Shown in pieces: positions 8,106 to 18,083 of a DNA stretch of 43,245 nt. Within the stretch, counting starts at the first letter, position 1, and every line of letters starts with the position of its first letter. Source of the DNA: Methyloversatilis universalis (lineage in GTDB: Bacteria > Pseudomonadota > Gammaproteobacteria > Methylococcales > Methylococcaceae); assembly GCA_020723665.1 (NCBI GenBank), contig DYIL01000029.1, forward strand, positions 1 through 43,245. The letters are read 5' to 3'. A model generated the notes under the pieces. The model made no database searches, was not told where the DNA came from, and worked only from the letters and a program-made list of their open reading frames with translations. The translations under genes and the position numbers were made by a program.

Positions 8106-9352
8106 TGGATTATTTCAATTATCAGGACGGCGCGTTATGCGCCGAAGACGTGTCCCTGGCTGCCATCGCGGAACGTTACGGCACGCCGTGCTACGTCTAC
8201 TCGCGCGCCACGATCGAACGCCATTGGCGAGCTTTCGACGACGCGTTCGCCGGCAGGCGCCATCTCGTTTGCTATGCCGTCAAAGCCAATTCCAACCTAG
8301 CGGTGCTGAATCTCTTAGCGCGTATGGGTTCGGGTTTCGATATCGTATCCGTAGGCGAACTGGAACGAGTTTTGGCGGCGGGGGGCGATCCGGCGAAGAT
8401 CGTCTTTTCTGGCGTGGGAAAACGCGAAGACGAATTGCGGCGGGCGCTTGAAATCGGCATCCGTTGCTTCAACGTCGAGGTCCCGTGCGAACTGGACCGG
8501 TTGAACCGAATTGCCGGGGAGCTTGGCGTAAAGGCGCCGGTGTCGCTGCGCGTGAATCCGGACGTGGACGCACTCACTCACCCGTACATTTCCACGGGAC
8601 TTCGGGAAAACAAATTCGGAATCGACATTTCCGAGGCATTGCACCAATATCGGCGCGCCGCCGATATGCCGTACCTTCAGGTAACCGGCGTCGACTGTCA
8701 TATCGGTTCCCAGCTCACGTCGGTCCAGCCTTTTCTGGACGCTCTCGATCGGATTCTGCTGCTTGTCGAGACCTTGAAAGCGGAGGGGATCGAGCTCCAT
8801 CATCTGGATTTGGGAGGGGGGCTCGGCATCTGCTATCGCGACGAGCAGCCACCGGAACCTCGGGAATACGCAACCGCGCTGTTGGAGCGGCTCGGACACT
8901 GGGATTGCGAGATTCTTATCGAACCCGGCCGCGCCATAATCGGCAATGCAGGCGTTTTGCTGACTCGCGTGGAATACCTGAAGTCCAATCGGGCGAAGAA
9001 TTTCGCGATCGTCGACGCCGCCATGAACGACCTCATTCGGCCCGCACTTTATGATTCCTGGCAGGAGATCCTGCCGGTCCGACAGGCTGCCGCCGCGGCA
9101 AAAAAAGTCTACGATATCGTCGGGCCCGTCTGTGAAACCGGCGATTTTCTCGGCAAAGGACGCGAGCTTTCGCTCGCCCAGGGCGATCTGCTGGCGATCC
9201 GTTCCGCCGGCGCTTACGGCTTCAGCATGAGTTCCAATTACAATTCCCGCCCGCGTTGCGCCGAGGTTATGGTGGACGGAGCCCGGACTCACCTGATTCG
9301 AGAGCGCGAAACGATCGCGCAACTTTTCCAGGGCGAGCGAATAATAGACTGA
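8105..9352 (+). CDS. lysA: diaminopimelate decarboxylase LysA
   Basis: 415 residues, full length. Fold III PLP enzyme that converts meso-diaminopimelate to L-lysine in the cytosol. Lys60 in CYAVKANSN binds PLP; the HIGSQL motif, the glycine-rich LDLGGGLGI loop, [22 protein letters not shown] (active-site Cys of the other subunit) and [18 protein letters not shown] are all present. It overlaps lptM upstream and shares one base with dapF downstream (TGATG), so the lysine/peptidoglycan genes are translationally coupled. Confidence 0.97.
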   Translation: MDYFNYQDGALCAEDVSLAAIAERYGTPCYVYSRATIERHWRAFDDAFAGRRHLVCYAVKANSNLAVLNLLARMGSGFDIVSVGELERVLAAGGDPAKIVFSGVGKREDELRRALEIGIRCFNVEVPCELDRLNRIAGELGVKAPVSLRVNPDVDALTHPYISTGLRENKFGIDISEALHQYRRAADMPYLQVTGVDCHIGSQLTSVQPFLDALDRILLLVETLKAEGIELHHLDLGGGLGICYRDEQPPEPREYATALLERLGHWDCEILIEPGRAIIGNAGVLLTRVEYLKSNRAKNFAIVDAAMNDLIRPALYDSWQEILPVRQAAAAAKKVYDIVGPVCETGDFLGKGRELSLAQGDLLAIRSAGAYGFSMSSNYNSRPRCAEVMVDGARTHLIRERETIAQLFQGERIID

Positions 9353-10182
9353 TGGCGCTGAAATTCACCAAAATGCACGGGCTTGGCAATGATTTTGTCG
9401 TTTTCGACGGCGTGCGTCAGAACGTCTCGTTGACGCCGGAGCAGGTCCGCCGCATCGCAGACCGGCACTTCGGGATCGGCTGCGACCAGGTCCTGATCGT
9501 CGAACCGCCTATCAGCCGCAACGCCGACTTTCGCTATCGTATTTTCAATGCGGACGGCGGGGAGGTCGCGCAATGCGGAAACGGCGCCCGTTGTTTCGCT
9601 CGCTTCGTTCGCGATCACGGCTTGTGCGGCAAGGACGAAATCGTGGTCGATACCGATTCAGGCCAATTGCGTTTGGTCCACGGAAACGACGGTCTGGTGA
9701 CGGTCAATATGGGAATCCCCAAGCATGCACCTGCCGAAATCCCGCTGGATATTGCGAATGAGGCAGTTTTTTATGAAGTCGTGGTGAACGGAAAGTCTTG
9801 GTCTTTCGGCGCGGTGTCGGTGGGCAATCCGCACGCCGTGCTCAAGGTCGACGACATCCACCGTGCGCCGGTCGAGTACTTGGGGCCTGTGTTGGAAAGG
9901 CATCCGATCTTTCCGCAAAGGGCGAATATCGGTTTTGTGCAGGTCGTTGACCGACACCGCATCAAGCTACGCGTTTTCGAACGGGGTTCGGGCGAGACCC
10001 TGGCCTGCGGCAGCGGAGCCTGTGCCGCAACCGTCGTCGGCATAGAACAGGATGAGATCGAGAGTCCGGTACAAGTGGACCTTCTCGGCGGTTCTCTTCA
10101 CATAGCCTGGGAAGGAAGGGGGAGGCCGGTGTTTATGACCGGGCCGGCCGTTTGCGTGTTCGAGGGCGAAATCGAATTATGA
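9352..10182 (+). CDS. dapF: diaminopimelate epimerase DapF
   Basis: 276 residues. Interconverts LL- and meso-diaminopimelate with two active-site cysteines: Cys75 in [12 protein letters not shown] and the second in ACGSGACAA near residue 220. The N-terminus [14 protein letters not shown] is characteristic. The ATG at 9352 overlaps the lysA stop, and this start gives the family N-terminus exactly; an open frame upstream is an extension inside lysA. The stop overlaps the next gene by four bases (ATGA). Confidence 0.97.
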   Translation: MALKFTKMHGLGNDFVVFDGVRQNVSLTPEQVRRIADRHFGIGCDQVLIVEPPISRNADFRYRIFNADGGEVAQCGNGARCFARFVRDHGLCGKDEIVVDTDSGQLRLVHGNDGLVTVNMGIPKHAPAEIPLDIANEAVFYEVVVNGKSWSFGAVSVGNPHAVLKVDDIHRAPVEYLGPVLERHPIFPQRANIGFVQVVDRHRIKLRVFERGSGETLACGSGACAATVVGIEQDEIESPVQVDLLGGSLHIAWEGRGRPVFMTGPAVCVFEGEIEL

Positions 10183-10892
10183 ACCTCATTAATCCCAAAA
10201 CACCTAAGCGTCGCGAAGAGAGGACGGTATCCGCTGCCGAAGTAGAGGCTTTCTTGCGTCAGCACCCCGATTTCTTTCAGGATCAATTGGATTTGCTGGA
10301 AATCTTGAAGATTCCGCATCCGTGCGGGGATGCCGTATCCCTTGTAACACGGCAGATTTCCCTGTTGCGGGACAGTAACCGTCAGCTTGAATCGCAGTTG
10401 AACGACATTCTGCAAATCGCTCGCGACAATGATGCTTTACATCGGCGCATTCACCAATTGACACTGACCTTGCTCGACGCGACGACGCTGGACGATGCGC
10501 TAGGTGGTCTGACATGGAGTCTCCACGAATATTTTCAAGCCGATTTCGTCACAGTAAAGATTATCCAGCCAGCCATCGAGAGTCCGATCACCGGGCTTTA
10601 CGTACCATCGAGCGATGCCGGCCTCGCGCTTTTCGCCTCGGCTCTCGATAGCGGATCTCCGCGTTGCGGGAAACCGGACCGGAGGGAAGCGAAGTACTTG
10701 TTCGACGGCAATGCTTCGAACGTCCTTTCACATGCGCTGATTCCCTTGCAACATGCGGGATTCAAGGGATTGCTCGCGATTGGTAGCCGCGATGCAAACC
10801 GATTTCGAGCCGGAATGGGATTGCATTTCCTGGGACAATTGGGGGAAGTCGTTTCCGCCCGGTTCGCGTCCTTGCTCGCCGGCCGCACTTGA
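10179..10892 (+). CDS. DUF484 family protein (GAF-like)
   Basis: 237 residues. The N-terminal [32 protein letters not shown] is the hallmark of DUF484, a group with an N-terminal helical segment, a coiled region (about 50-85) and a GAF-like C-terminal domain. Members sit between dapF and xerC in many gammaproteobacteria, exactly as here. Biochemical function is not established. ATG 10179 overlaps the dapF stop; the xerC start is 3 bp past its stop. Confidence 0.9.
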   Translation: MNLINPKTPKRREERTVSAAEVEAFLRQHPDFFQDQLDLLEILKIPHPCGDAVSLVTRQISLLRDSNRQLESQLNDILQIARDNDALHRRIHQLTLTLLDATTLDDALGGLTWSLHEYFQADFVTVKIIQPAIESPITGLYVPSSDAGLALFASALDSGSPRCGKPDRREAKYLFDGNASNVLSHALIPLQHAGFKGLLAIGSRDANRFRAGMGLHFLGQLGEVVSARFASLLAGRT

Positions 10893-10895
10893 GCC

Positions 10896-11819
10896 ATGCA
10901 ACAAACCGCAGAACAACAGGTCGCCGAATTTCTCGATGTGCTGCGGTTTCAGCAGAGGGTTTCCCCCCATACTTTAGCCAGTTATTCCCGTGATCTCGCG
11001 CAACTGAGACAATACTGCGATCTTCACGGCGTATCCTCCTGGGAAGAGTTGCTGCCGACCCATATTCGCGATCATATCGCGTCCCGTCATCGCGACGGAC
11101 TGGGCAGCCGCAGTCTGCAACGAGAACTATCGGCCATACGCAGCTTTCTCAATTTTCTGGTCAATCGGCGACAGATTCCGGATAACGCGGCGCGTGGGAT
11201 CCGTCCGCCAAAGACATCCCGAAAATTGCCCGCACTCTTGGACGCCGACCAGATGACGGCACTTTTGGAAGGCGCACAGGAAGACGAACTCGAGATTCGC
11301 GACGTCGCCATGTGGGAGCTTTTCTACTCCTCGGGCCTGCGACTGAACGAACTGGTTTCGCTTGACATGCGGGATCTGGATTTGAACGCCGGAACCGTGC
11401 TCGTGCGGCATGGCAAAGGACAAAAGTCCCGCGTTGTCCCGGTGGGACGTTGCGCCCGTCAAGCCATCGAACGTTGGTTGAGGCTACGTCCTAGTTATGC
11501 GTGCGCCGGCGAAAAGGCGCTCTTCGTTAGCCGCAGAGGAAACCGCATCGCCTGCCGAACGGTACAACTGCGCTTGGAACGGTGGCAGCACAAGCTGGGA
11601 TTGCCGGAACATGTGCACCCTCATATGCTTAGACATTCGTTTGCCAGTCACATGCTGGAATCCAGCGGGGATTTGCGTGCCGTGCAAGAATTGCTCGGAC
11701 ACGCCAATCTCAGTACCACGCAGATTTACACCCACCTCGACTTTCAACATTTGGCGAGCGTATACGATCGATCCCATCCGCGTGCCAAGAAACGGCGTCC
11801 AGGGTCGTCTGTGACTTAA
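10896..11819 (+). CDS. xerC: tyrosine recombinase XerC
   Basis: 307 residues. With XerD it resolves chromosome dimers at dif. An N-terminal SAM-like core-binding domain (about 8-90) precedes the catalytic domain, in which all six conserved positions are visible: Arg149 (SSGLRLNELV), Lys174 (RHGKGQKSR), His243 and Arg246 (HPHMLRHSFA), His269 (LLGHANLS) and nucleophile Tyr278 (TTQIYTHLD). Chromosomal context after dapF-DUF484 identifies it as XerC rather than a phage integrase. It is probably the last gene of the operon, since a promoter for the next gene starts at its stop codon. Confidence 0.96.
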   Translation: MQQTAEQQVAEFLDVLRFQQRVSPHTLASYSRDLAQLRQYCDLHGVSSWEELLPTHIRDHIASRHRDGLGSRSLQRELSAIRSFLNFLVNRRQIPDNAARGIRPPKTSRKLPALLDADQMTALLEGAQEDELEIRDVAMWELFYSSGLRLNELVSLDMRDLDLNAGTVLVRHGKGQKSRVVPVGRCARQAIERWLRLRPSYACAGEKALFVSRRGNRIACRTVQLRLERWQHKLGLPEHVHPHMLRHSFASHMLESSGDLRAVQELLGHANLSTTQIYTHLDFQHLASVYDRSHPRAKKRRPGSSVT

Positions 11820-11840
11820 ACAAAACCTTTACGTTATAAT
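11811..11840 (+). promoter_or_regulatory. sigma-70-like promoter for the DUF2333 gene
   Basis: A perfect TATAAT at 11835-11840 with a weak -35 (GTGACT/TGACTT, 11811-11817) at 17-18 bp spacing, 35 bp upstream of the ATG. Confidence 0.5.
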
Positions 11841-11874
11841 GACTAATTCGGGGAACCGTTAAAAGGCTTAATGC

Positions 11875-12906
11875 ATGTCAGCGCCAGAACAAACCGAGCG
11901 TCGGCCGGAATCACTCGGCTCGCGGATCAAAAGCGTACTCACCCCTAAAACGAACACGGAAAAAGGGCTCGTTTGGGTAATCGGTGCTTCAGTAGCCATG
12001 ATCGCCTTGGTTATCTTCGCCATTTCCTGGTACTGGGGTAAAGAACCCGAGAAGTTCGACGTCATCGAAGTCGCCGCGCGGCATGGGAATGTCAGGAATC
12101 CGAAAGAATTACCTCTTGGGTATACGTACGCGTCCGCTCTTGTGGAAATCGGAGATACGCTGCTGGAGAAGCCGGGCGGCCTTCTCGTCAACGACGTCTT
12201 CCCCCCCGGGGTTTTGATGGACAATATTCCGTCCTGGGAATATGGCGCCCTTATCGCCTTGCGCGACGCGACCACGGCGCTGCGCAACCATATTTCGCGA
12301 GCACAAACCCAATCGCAAGAAGATCCTGATTTGGCAAGGGCTGAACCGTTTTTCTATTTCGACCACAAGTCGTGGCAATTGCCTTCGTCTGAATCCGAGT
12401 ACCAAAAGGGAATCGAGGCTCTTGAACGTTACCGGGCACGTCTGATAAAGCACGAAGCCAATTTTTATTCTCGCGCAGATAATCTGCGCCAATATCTGGA
12501 AGTGTTGGAAAAGCGTTTGGGCGATCTGTCGAACCGTTTGAGTGCAAGCGCCGGCGACACCAAGCAAGTCGGCACGGACGCCCACCGTGCCACGGTATCG
12601 AGAACGCCGTGGCTGCTTATCGACGACGTCTTTTTCGAAGCGCGCGGCTACACCTGGGCCGCCATGCATGTTCTCAAAGCGATCGAGTTCGATTTCAGAG
12701 ATATTCTCGGCAACAAGACGGCATTAGTCTCGCTGGAGCAAGTTATCCATGAACTGGAGGACGGCCAAGCCTCATTTTTGAGCCCGGTGATTCTGAACGG
12801 AGGCGGTTTCGGCTTATTCGCCAATTATTCACTGACTTTGGCCAATTATATCGCCAGAGCCAATGCAGCGACGATCGACCTGCGCAGTCTGCTGCAGCAG
12901 GGATGA
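11875..12906 (+). CDS. DUF2333 family membrane-anchored protein
   Basis: 343 residues. One transmembrane segment at about residues 32-52 (GLVWVIGASVAMIALVIFAI) after a short charged cytoplasmic tail, then a large periplasmic domain with VNDVFPPGVLMDNIPSWEYGALIALRD, which is the conserved core of DUF2333. A helical part covers roughly 155-200. The family is restricted to proteobacteria and has no proven function. Preceded by its own TATAAT promoter. Confidence 0.85.
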   Translation: MSAPEQTERRPESLGSRIKSVLTPKTNTEKGLVWVIGASVAMIALVIFAISWYWGKEPEKFDVIEVAARHGNVRNPKELPLGYTYASALVEIGDTLLEKPGGLLVNDVFPPGVLMDNIPSWEYGALIALRDATTALRNHISRAQTQSQEDPDLARAEPFFYFDHKSWQLPSSESEYQKGIEALERYRARLIKHEANFYSRADNLRQYLEVLEKRLGDLSNRLSASAGDTKQVGTDAHRATVSRTPWLLIDDVFFEARGYTWAAMHVLKAIEFDFRDILGNKTALVSLEQVIHELEDGQASFLSPVILNGGGFGLFANYSLTLANYIARANAATIDLRSLLQQG

Positions 12907-13019
12907 TCGGATTCAGTGCGTGTCTTCGGCGCAGTGGCAATGAAGAGCCCACTCAGCCCTTGGACAGGCTCGGGGCGAACGACGTACCGAGATAGGCTCT
13001 AGGTCGTTTGGGGCGGTTG

Positions 13020-13970
13020 CTAGCGTCTTTGCGAGGGCGGGAGCTTTTCGATCAGTTTTAGATAGCGCTGGTAGCGGGCGTAGGGCAGGGCACCGGTTTC
13101 TGCGGCTTCGCGCACGGCGCAGCCTTTATCGGTTATGTGCCTACAGTCGCCGAAGTGGCATCGGGGAACCCACGGCTGAAACTCGCGAAAGCCTGCTGCC
13201 AGGTCGCGAGCGCTCATCTCGGCCAAACCGAAAATCGAAACTCCGGGGCTGTCGATGAGATCTCCTCCGTCGGGCAGATGGTAAAGAGTGGCCGTCGTTG
13301 TCGTATGCCGTCCCAAGCCCGTTTTTTCGGAAAGGGTTCGTGTGAGGAGCCGTTTATCCGGCAATAAGGCATTCGTGAGTGATGATTTTCCCACACCCGA
13401 TTGCCCGACCAGCATGCTGCATTGCCCGATCAATTCTTTTCGCAACGCTGGAAGCCCTTCACCGGTCCTCACGCTGATCAGAAAGTAGGCGTAACCGATT
13501 CGGCGATAGTCGGCGAGCAAGTTTTCCGCTACGTTTCGGCTCGCGAGCAGATCCACCTTATTGAAGATGATGTCCGCCCCAAGCTGGCGGTGCTCGCACG
13601 CCGCCAAGTATTGATCGACCAACAACCAATCGGGTTCCGGTTCGGGAGCCACAACCACGAAAACCCGATCCAAGTTGGCCGCTACAGGACGCACCGACTC
13701 GTTATGGCCGGGACGAGTCAATACACTGCGGCGGGGTAAAATCTCTACAACCCTCCCCATATTTCCTTCATATCGCTCCCACAAGACATGATCGCCCACC
13801 GTAGCGAAGCCCACGCGCCGCTTGGTCTGACAAAGGATTGTTTCGCCCGATGTATCTTCGACGGCCAACCCCTTGCCGAGATGAGCAATCACGAGACCTT
13901 CGTGCAGATGAGATGCTGATGAGTCGGATTTTGACCTGGCGATGTGAGAATCTCTCCCTCTCTTCATCAT
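13020..13970 (-). CDS. rsgA: ribosome biogenesis GTPase RsgA
   Basis: 316 residues. Circularly permuted GTPase that acts late in 30S subunit assembly. Motif order is G4 (FNKVD), then G1 (GQSGVGKSS), then G3 (DSPG), as expected for RsgA. An N-terminal OB-fold (about 25-90) precedes the GTPase domain, and a C-terminal zinc-binding knuckle uses CHFGDCRHITDKGCAV. The gene starts 6 bp after the stop of the M48 protease gene on the same strand. In many gammaproteobacteria orn is divergent from rsgA; here the M48 gene is inserted between them. Confidence 0.95.
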   Translation of the reverse strand: MMKRGRDSHIARSKSDSSASHLHEGLVIAHLGKGLAVEDTSGETILCQTKRRVGFATVGDHVLWERYEGNMGRVVEILPRRSVLTRPGHNESVRPVAANLDRVFVVVAPEPEPDWLLVDQYLAACEHRQLGADIIFNKVDLLASRNVAENLLADYRRIGYAYFLISVRTGEGLPALRKELIGQCSMLVGQSGVGKSSLTNALLPDKRLLTRTLSEKTGLGRHTTTTATLYHLPDGGDLIDSPGVSIFGLAEMSARDLAAGFREFQPWVPRCHFGDCRHITDKGCAVREAAETGALPYARYQRYLKLIEKLPPSQRR

Positions 13971-13976
13971 CCCGTC

Positions 13977-15221
13977 TTATGACGATTTGGCCGAGAGATT
14001 GGCGATACGAATCGACGCGGGCGGATGAGTGTAGTGAAAGGCAGAATACAAGGGATCTGGCGTCAGTGTGCTGGCATTATCACGATAGAGCTTGACGAGT
14101 GCGCTGATGAGATGGCCCGGTTTGGCGTAAGACGCCGCGAAATCGTCCGCTTCGAATTCATGCCGGCGTTGGAAAGACGCGATTATCGGCTGGAGAAACG
14201 TGGCGAACACCGGCGCAATCAACATAAATAAAAGGAGCGCAAGAGCATTCGATTGGCGGCTCACCCCGAGACCACTGTAAAACCACTCTTGTCCACTTAG
14301 CCAGCCGAGCAGGGCAAAGCCAATCAGCGTTATCACTGCGCTTGCCACAAGCATCTTTAAAACATGCCTGCGTCGAAAATGACCTAGTTCGTGCGCCAAG
14401 ACCGCTTCCAATTCATCGTGATTTAAGGAATTCATCAGAGTATCGAAAAAAACGATGCGCTTGCTGTCGCCGATTCCGGTGAAATAAGCATTTCCATGTC
14501 CGGATCGACGCGAGCCGTCCATTACGAATATGCCTTTGCTCTGAAAGCCACACCGGTCCAACAGCGTCTCGATGCGTTTCTTCAGTGTCTCGTCTTGCAG
14601 CGGCGTGAACTTATTGAACAACGGCGCAATAAAAGTGGGAAGGGCCCAACTCATCAGAACAGAGAACACCATCACGATAGACCACGCCAACAACCACCAA
14701 TAGCTTCCGACGCTTTGCATGATCCAGAGTATCAAAGCAAGCAAAGGCGCGCCGATAACCAAGCTCAGCCCGGTTTGGAGAAGCAGATCGGTTGCAAATT
14801 GCTTGGGCGTGTTGCGGTTAAATCCAAAACGCTCTTCAATGACAAAGGTTTGGTAGATGCTGATGGGAAGCTCGAGCAAGTTGATCAACAGCATCGTCGA
14901 GAGAATTACCGCGATTCCTGTGACCAGGGGCGACAATTCAAATCCCGCCCAAAAGCGATTCACGGCATCGATGCCGCCACCGAGTGTAAACAGCAGCAGG
15001 ATCAATAAGCCGACCATTCGGTCGACATTGCTCAAGCGTGTTTTTTCCGTCGTATAATCCGCCGCTTTCTGATGCGCCTCTAAAGAAATGGTCTCTTTGA
15101 ATGGGTCGGGAACGGCATTTCTATGCGCACGGACATAAGCCAACTGCCGATGCGACAACCACCACTCGACCGCGAAAGAAACGGCGAGGGCCGCGAGAAA
15201 TAGGACAGTAAACAGGTTCAT
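13977..15221 (-). CDS. M48 family metalloprotease (Ste24/CAAX-prenyl protease type)
   Basis: 414 residues with about six to seven hydrophobic segments and the zinc motif His277-Glu278-x-x-His281 (AHELGHFRRRH); the third ligand is probably the Glu in RRHEFEADDFAA. The long N-terminal membrane part and the FGFNRNTPKQF segment match the Ste24p subgroup rather than HtpX. Bacterial members are inner-membrane proteases; substrates are largely unknown. Likely co-transcribed with rsgA. Confidence 0.92.
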   Translation of the reverse strand: MNLFTVLFLAALAVSFAVEWWLSHRQLAYVRAHRNAVPDPFKETISLEAHQKAADYTTEKTRLSNVDRMVGLLILLLFTLGGGIDAVNRFWAGFELSPLVTGIAVILSTMLLINLLELPISIYQTFVIEERFGFNRNTPKQFATDLLLQTGLSLVIGAPLLALILWIMQSVGSYWWLLAWSIVMVFSVLMSWALPTFIAPLFNKFTPLQDETLKKRIETLLDRCGFQSKGIFVMDGSRRSGHGNAYFTGIGDSKRIVFFDTLMNSLNHDELEAVLAHELGHFRRRHVLKMLVASAVITLIGFALLGWLSGQEWFYSGLGVSRQSNALALLLFMLIAPVFATFLQPIIASFQRRHEFEADDFAASYAKPGHLISALVKLYRDNASTLTPDPLYSAFHYTHPPASIRIANLSAKSS

Positions 15222-15386
15222 CGGATTAAGGGCTTAGTTTCGGTCGGCTTTACAGCTTAGCCTTTGGTAAAATCACTGACAAGATTTCTCGGATATTCGG
15301 CCTTTCGTTCTCTGGTTAAGTGCAGAAATAAGAGCATTGGTGAGCTGGGCTCCTCATCCTCGCTCCTCCCTTGCAAAGGAAAGTCC

Positions 15387-15932
15387 ATGGCGCAAGATTC
15401 ACAGAACCTCATTTGGATAGATTTGGAGATGACCGGTCTGGACACGCAGACCGATCATATTATCGAGATCGCTACCGTAGTGACCGACAAAGAATTGAAC
15501 ATCTTGGCCGAAGGACCGGTACTGCCAATCTACCAAAGCGATGAAACGCTCGCCCGCATGGATGACTGGAACAAGAAGCATCACGGGGAGTCCGGATTGA
15601 TCGATCGGGTCAGGGAAAGTCGCATCGTCGAATCGGAAGCCGAAAAGCTCACGCTCGCATTCTTGCAACAGTGGGTGCCGGCAGGAACCTCGCCGATGTG
15701 CGGCAACAGTATCTGTCAAGATCGAAGGTTCTTGGCGCGATGGATGCCCGAGTTGGAAGCCTACTTTCACTATCGCAATCTCGATGTGTCGACGCTAAAG
15801 GAGTTGGCGGGGCGTTGGGCACCGCATCTTAAAGAAGGCTTCCGGAAAAAGAATTCCCATCGAGCGCTAGATGACATTCGGGAATCGATTGGCGAACTCC
15901 AATACTATCGCAAGCACCTATTCAAATTTTGA
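15387..15932 (+). CDS. orn: oligoribonuclease Orn
   Basis: 181 residues. 3'-5' exoribonuclease that degrades di- and short oligoribonucleotides, including pGpG from c-di-GMP turnover. DEDDh motifs: DLEMTGLD (Exo I), the [16 protein letters not shown] block (Exo II) and [11 protein letters not shown] (Exo III). Start at 15387 ([17 protein letters not shown]) is supported by AAGGAA eight bases upstream; the frame is open further upstream but that part is not conserved. Confidence 0.97.
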   Translation: MAQDSQNLIWIDLEMTGLDTQTDHIIEIATVVTDKELNILAEGPVLPIYQSDETLARMDDWNKKHHGESGLIDRVRESRIVESEAEKLTLAFLQQWVPAGTSPMCGNSICQDRRFLARWMPELEAYFHYRNLDVSTLKELAGRWAPHLKEGFRKKNSHRALDDIRESIGELQYYRKHLFKF

Positions 15933-15981
15933 CGATCGTGGGCTGGCTTCGATGTCATAACTGTCTGCACTGAGGAAAGTC

Positions 15982-16743
15982 TCATTGCGACGTATTCAAG
16001 GCCGCAACGAAGTTCCTTTTCTTGGAAAGAAACGCACGGATCTCGCTCCCCATCGCTTGAAAGCGATCACGCAACGTGTCTTTCGACGATGCCGTCGTCA
16101 GAGCGGTTTCTAACTCGTTTGCCGCTTTTCTAATCCCAAGCAAACCGCAGAAACTTGCCGATCCGTTGATCTTGTGCGTAATCTCCCTCGCTAGGTGATA
16201 GTCGTCCTTGTCTAGCGCTTTTTCCACTTCGGCTAACTGCTCCGGCAGTTCCTGAACCAATTTGGCCATCAGCATTCCGGCTACTCGCCGATTACCGCCA
16301 GTTTTTTCGATAATTGCCTGAAGACAAAGTTCAACTGCATTGGCGCAGGGTGGTTGGTCCCGATTGGTATGCAGCCAGGTTTCGAGCACCCTCGACAGTT
16401 GGTCTTCCAAGATCGGTTTAATCAGGCAGTCGCAAAATCCCGCCTCGAGGATCTGCCTTCGCTGCTGAGGAAGCGCGTGAGCGGTAACCGCAATCACCGG
16501 TGTCTCGCCGTTTACGGCACGGCTGTCTCGGCGAATGACTCGCATTACGTCGAAACCCGATATGCCGGGCATGCGGAGGTCGAGAAAAATCAGATCGAAA
16601 TGACGCGTTCGAACATTCTTGACAGCCTCGACACCGCTCGCGGCTTCGGTTACATGTGCACCCAACTCAGAAAGCTGCGTCTTCAGGAAAATTCGGTTGA
16701 TGTCATTGTCGTCGACAACCAGGAAGTTCTTATCGCGGAACAT
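15982..16743 (-). CDS. orphan receiver-HPt protein (BarA C-terminal-like)
   Basis: 253 residues. A response-regulator receiver domain (about 5-120) has the acidic pair Asp11/Asp12, phospho-acceptor Asp55 (FLDLRMPG), Thr87 and Lys109. A C-terminal HPt domain has His190 in HKINGSASFCG. There is no DNA-binding domain and no histidine kinase core. This is the arrangement of the last two domains of hybrid kinases such as BarA. The open frame reads back through QRTFG to a TAA that is part of a family A repeat inserted 50 bp upstream, so the gene may be the surviving 3' end of a larger kinase. AAAGGAC upstream of the ATG could still serve as a ribosome site. It may act as a phosphorelay intermediate for a kinase encoded elsewhere. 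Confidence 0.85.
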   Translation of the reverse strand: MFRDKNFLVVDDNDINRIFLKTQLSELGAHVTEAASGVEAVKNVRTRHFDLIFLDLRMPGISGFDVMRVIRRDSRAVNGETPVIAVTAHALPQQRRQILEAGFCDCLIKPILEDQLSRVLETWLHTNRDQPPCANAVELCLQAIIEKTGGNRRVAGMLMAKLVQELPEQLAEVEKALDKDDYHLAREITHKINGSASFCGLLGIRKAANELETALTTASSKDTLRDRFQAMGSEIRAFLSKKRNFVAALNTSQ

Positions 16744-16791
16744 CCCAAAGGTCCTTTGCGTAAATTTCTTGCGAAAGAAGCAAAGCAGCGG

Positions 16792-16904
16792 TTAAGGAAG
16801 CTCGGATTAAGTCCTTCGACAGGCCTGTCCTGAGCCCTTCGACAAGCTCAGGACAGGCCTGTCGAAGGGCGTGAACGGAACCCACTTGTTCAGAGCTTCC
16901 TTGA
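16792..16904. repeat. family A repeat, copy 2
   Basis: 113 bp. Ends TTAAGGAAGCTCGGATTAAG and CTTGTTCAGAGCTTCCTTGA are inverted repeats; the interior is a long palindrome of CTTCGACAGGCCTGTCCTGAG units. Nearly identical to copy 1. The roughly 170 bp after it (16905-17075) hold nothing I can assign. Confidence 0.8.
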
Positions 16905-17075
16905 GAAGTCTAGTACGGCGTTTCTAAACGGCCGAGGTTGATTTCAAGGCTTCCGTGGTTCGGCTGAGCGCGACGACCGAAAAGGTACTGACGAACGCCA
17001 GCCCAGCACATCAAAAGAACAAATCTATCGATCAACGCTTGAAATTAAGAGCTAGCGAATTCTGTTCTGCGGAAA

Positions 17076-17360
17076 TTACAACCCGAGGATGATCGCGGTC
17101 AGAAGAAGGCTCATAAACACGCCTATCGTCGTGAGAATCGCTCCCTGGACCTTTTTCGCTTCGTTCATAAGTCCCATGATTCCAAAGACGAGTCCAATCG
17201 GTGGCACGAACAACGTGGCGACAACCAAACCGACCATCACCATTAAACTCCAAGGTTCGCCGGCTATGCTCTTACCTTCGGCATTTTCGATGGGCTGGCC
17301 GCACCCGGTGCAAACAACCGCCTTGTCTTTAATCTCTTTTCCGCAAAATCGACAATACAT
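17076..17360 (-). CDS. zinc-ribbon small membrane protein
   Basis: 94 residues. Starts MYCRFCGKEIKDKAVVCTGCGQPI: two CxxC knuckles forming a zinc ribbon at the very N-terminus, followed by two transmembrane helices (about 40-62 and 74-94) with a short charged loop NEAKKVQG. Proteins of this zinc-ribbon plus two-helix layout are common and uncharacterised. GGGGCG upstream supports ATG 17360. Confidence 0.75.
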   Translation of the reverse strand: MYCRFCGKEIKDKAVVCTGCGQPIENAEGKSIAGEPWSLMVMVGLVVATLFVPPIGLVFGIMGLMNEAKKVQGAILTTIGVFMSLLLTAIILGL

Positions 17361-17736
17361 AAGCGCCCCAATTTCAGTTTATAGTCGTTTCTGTGTCTAG
17401 CTGCCGGCGAAAAGCCTGAAACCAAACTCTTTGTTTTCGCACATATTGTATCGAGAGCATAACGCAATGGTGATGGGCTGACTACATGGCTCCCACCGCT
17501 GTTTTGATCGATTACTCCGACCGGCACAGACGGAAATGCCGATCTGGCCTATAGAGTGCACATTTCTCGGCGATTGTGTGAGAATAGCGCGCTTAACAGA
17601 GCGTATCGCGGGAATGACGTTTCGGTATTTTTGCTATCCCGGAGAACAACCTGCAGCTTTGTTGAATCCTTAGGTCTAACGGGTCCGCGCGCATAGCGCA
17701 CGACAATTCGCAATCGCTTGAGAGGAACAAGAGGCA
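17361..17736. other. intergenic region upstream of the bufferin operon
   Basis: About 375 bp between divergent genes with no credible open reading frame. It should contain the promoter of the bufferin operon; I see no clear sigma-70 pair. AAGAGG lies just before the bufA ATG. Confidence 0.4.
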
Positions 17737-18060
17737 ATGAGCAAAAGAGTATTGAAGTCCGTAGTAGGCGCCGCCGTCGTAACTTCCCTGTCCGCTGTCA
17801 CCAATGCGTTCGAAAACCCTTTCAAAGTTAATGACTTGACGAATGGCTATCTGCAAGTGGCCGAGGCCGGCAAAGAACAAAAAGAAATGGTCTGTGGCGA
17901 AGGGAAATGCGGCGGGCAAATGATGAAGTCGCCGGAAATGAATTGCGGTGCCATGAAAAAGCAAAGCGAGGAACAGCAGAAGAAAGCCATGGAAGGGAAG
18001 TGTGCAGGCATGAAAACGGATCAAACGCAGCAGCCCAGCACGGAACAGAAAGCAGAATAA
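17737..18060 (+). CDS. bufA: bufferin/HvfA-type RiPP precursor, Cys-rich periplasmic peptide
   Basis: 107 residues. A Sec signal peptide (about 1-24, cleavage near VTNA-FENPF) is followed by a leader-like segment ([17 protein letters not shown]) and a Cys-rich tail with four cysteines: [14 protein letters not shown] and MEGKCAG. The two EGKC motifs are the known modification motif of HvfA/bufferin precursors, in which MNIO enzymes convert Cys residues to heterocyclic copper-binding groups. The two following genes encode exactly that enzyme and its partner, which makes the call firm. The expected role is periplasmic copper chelation or buffering, useful to a copper-dependent organism. The mature peptide is rich in Met, Lys and Glu, and M-x-C/Met clusters could add metal ligands. 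Confidence 0.88.
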   Translation: MSKRVLKSVVGAAVVTSLSAVTNAFENPFKVNDLTNGYLQVAEAGKEQKEMVCGEGKCGGQMMKSPEMNCGAMKKQSEEQQKKAMEGKCAGMKTDQTQQPSTEQKAE

Positions 18061-18083
18061 GCGACTTCGCGTTACCCGGCGAC

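Noticed and set aside
16905..17075. Minus-strand frame ending GSLEINLGRLETPY between the repeat and the zinc-ribbon gene
   Set aside because: Only about 33 codons from its ATG, no ribosome site and no family I can name.
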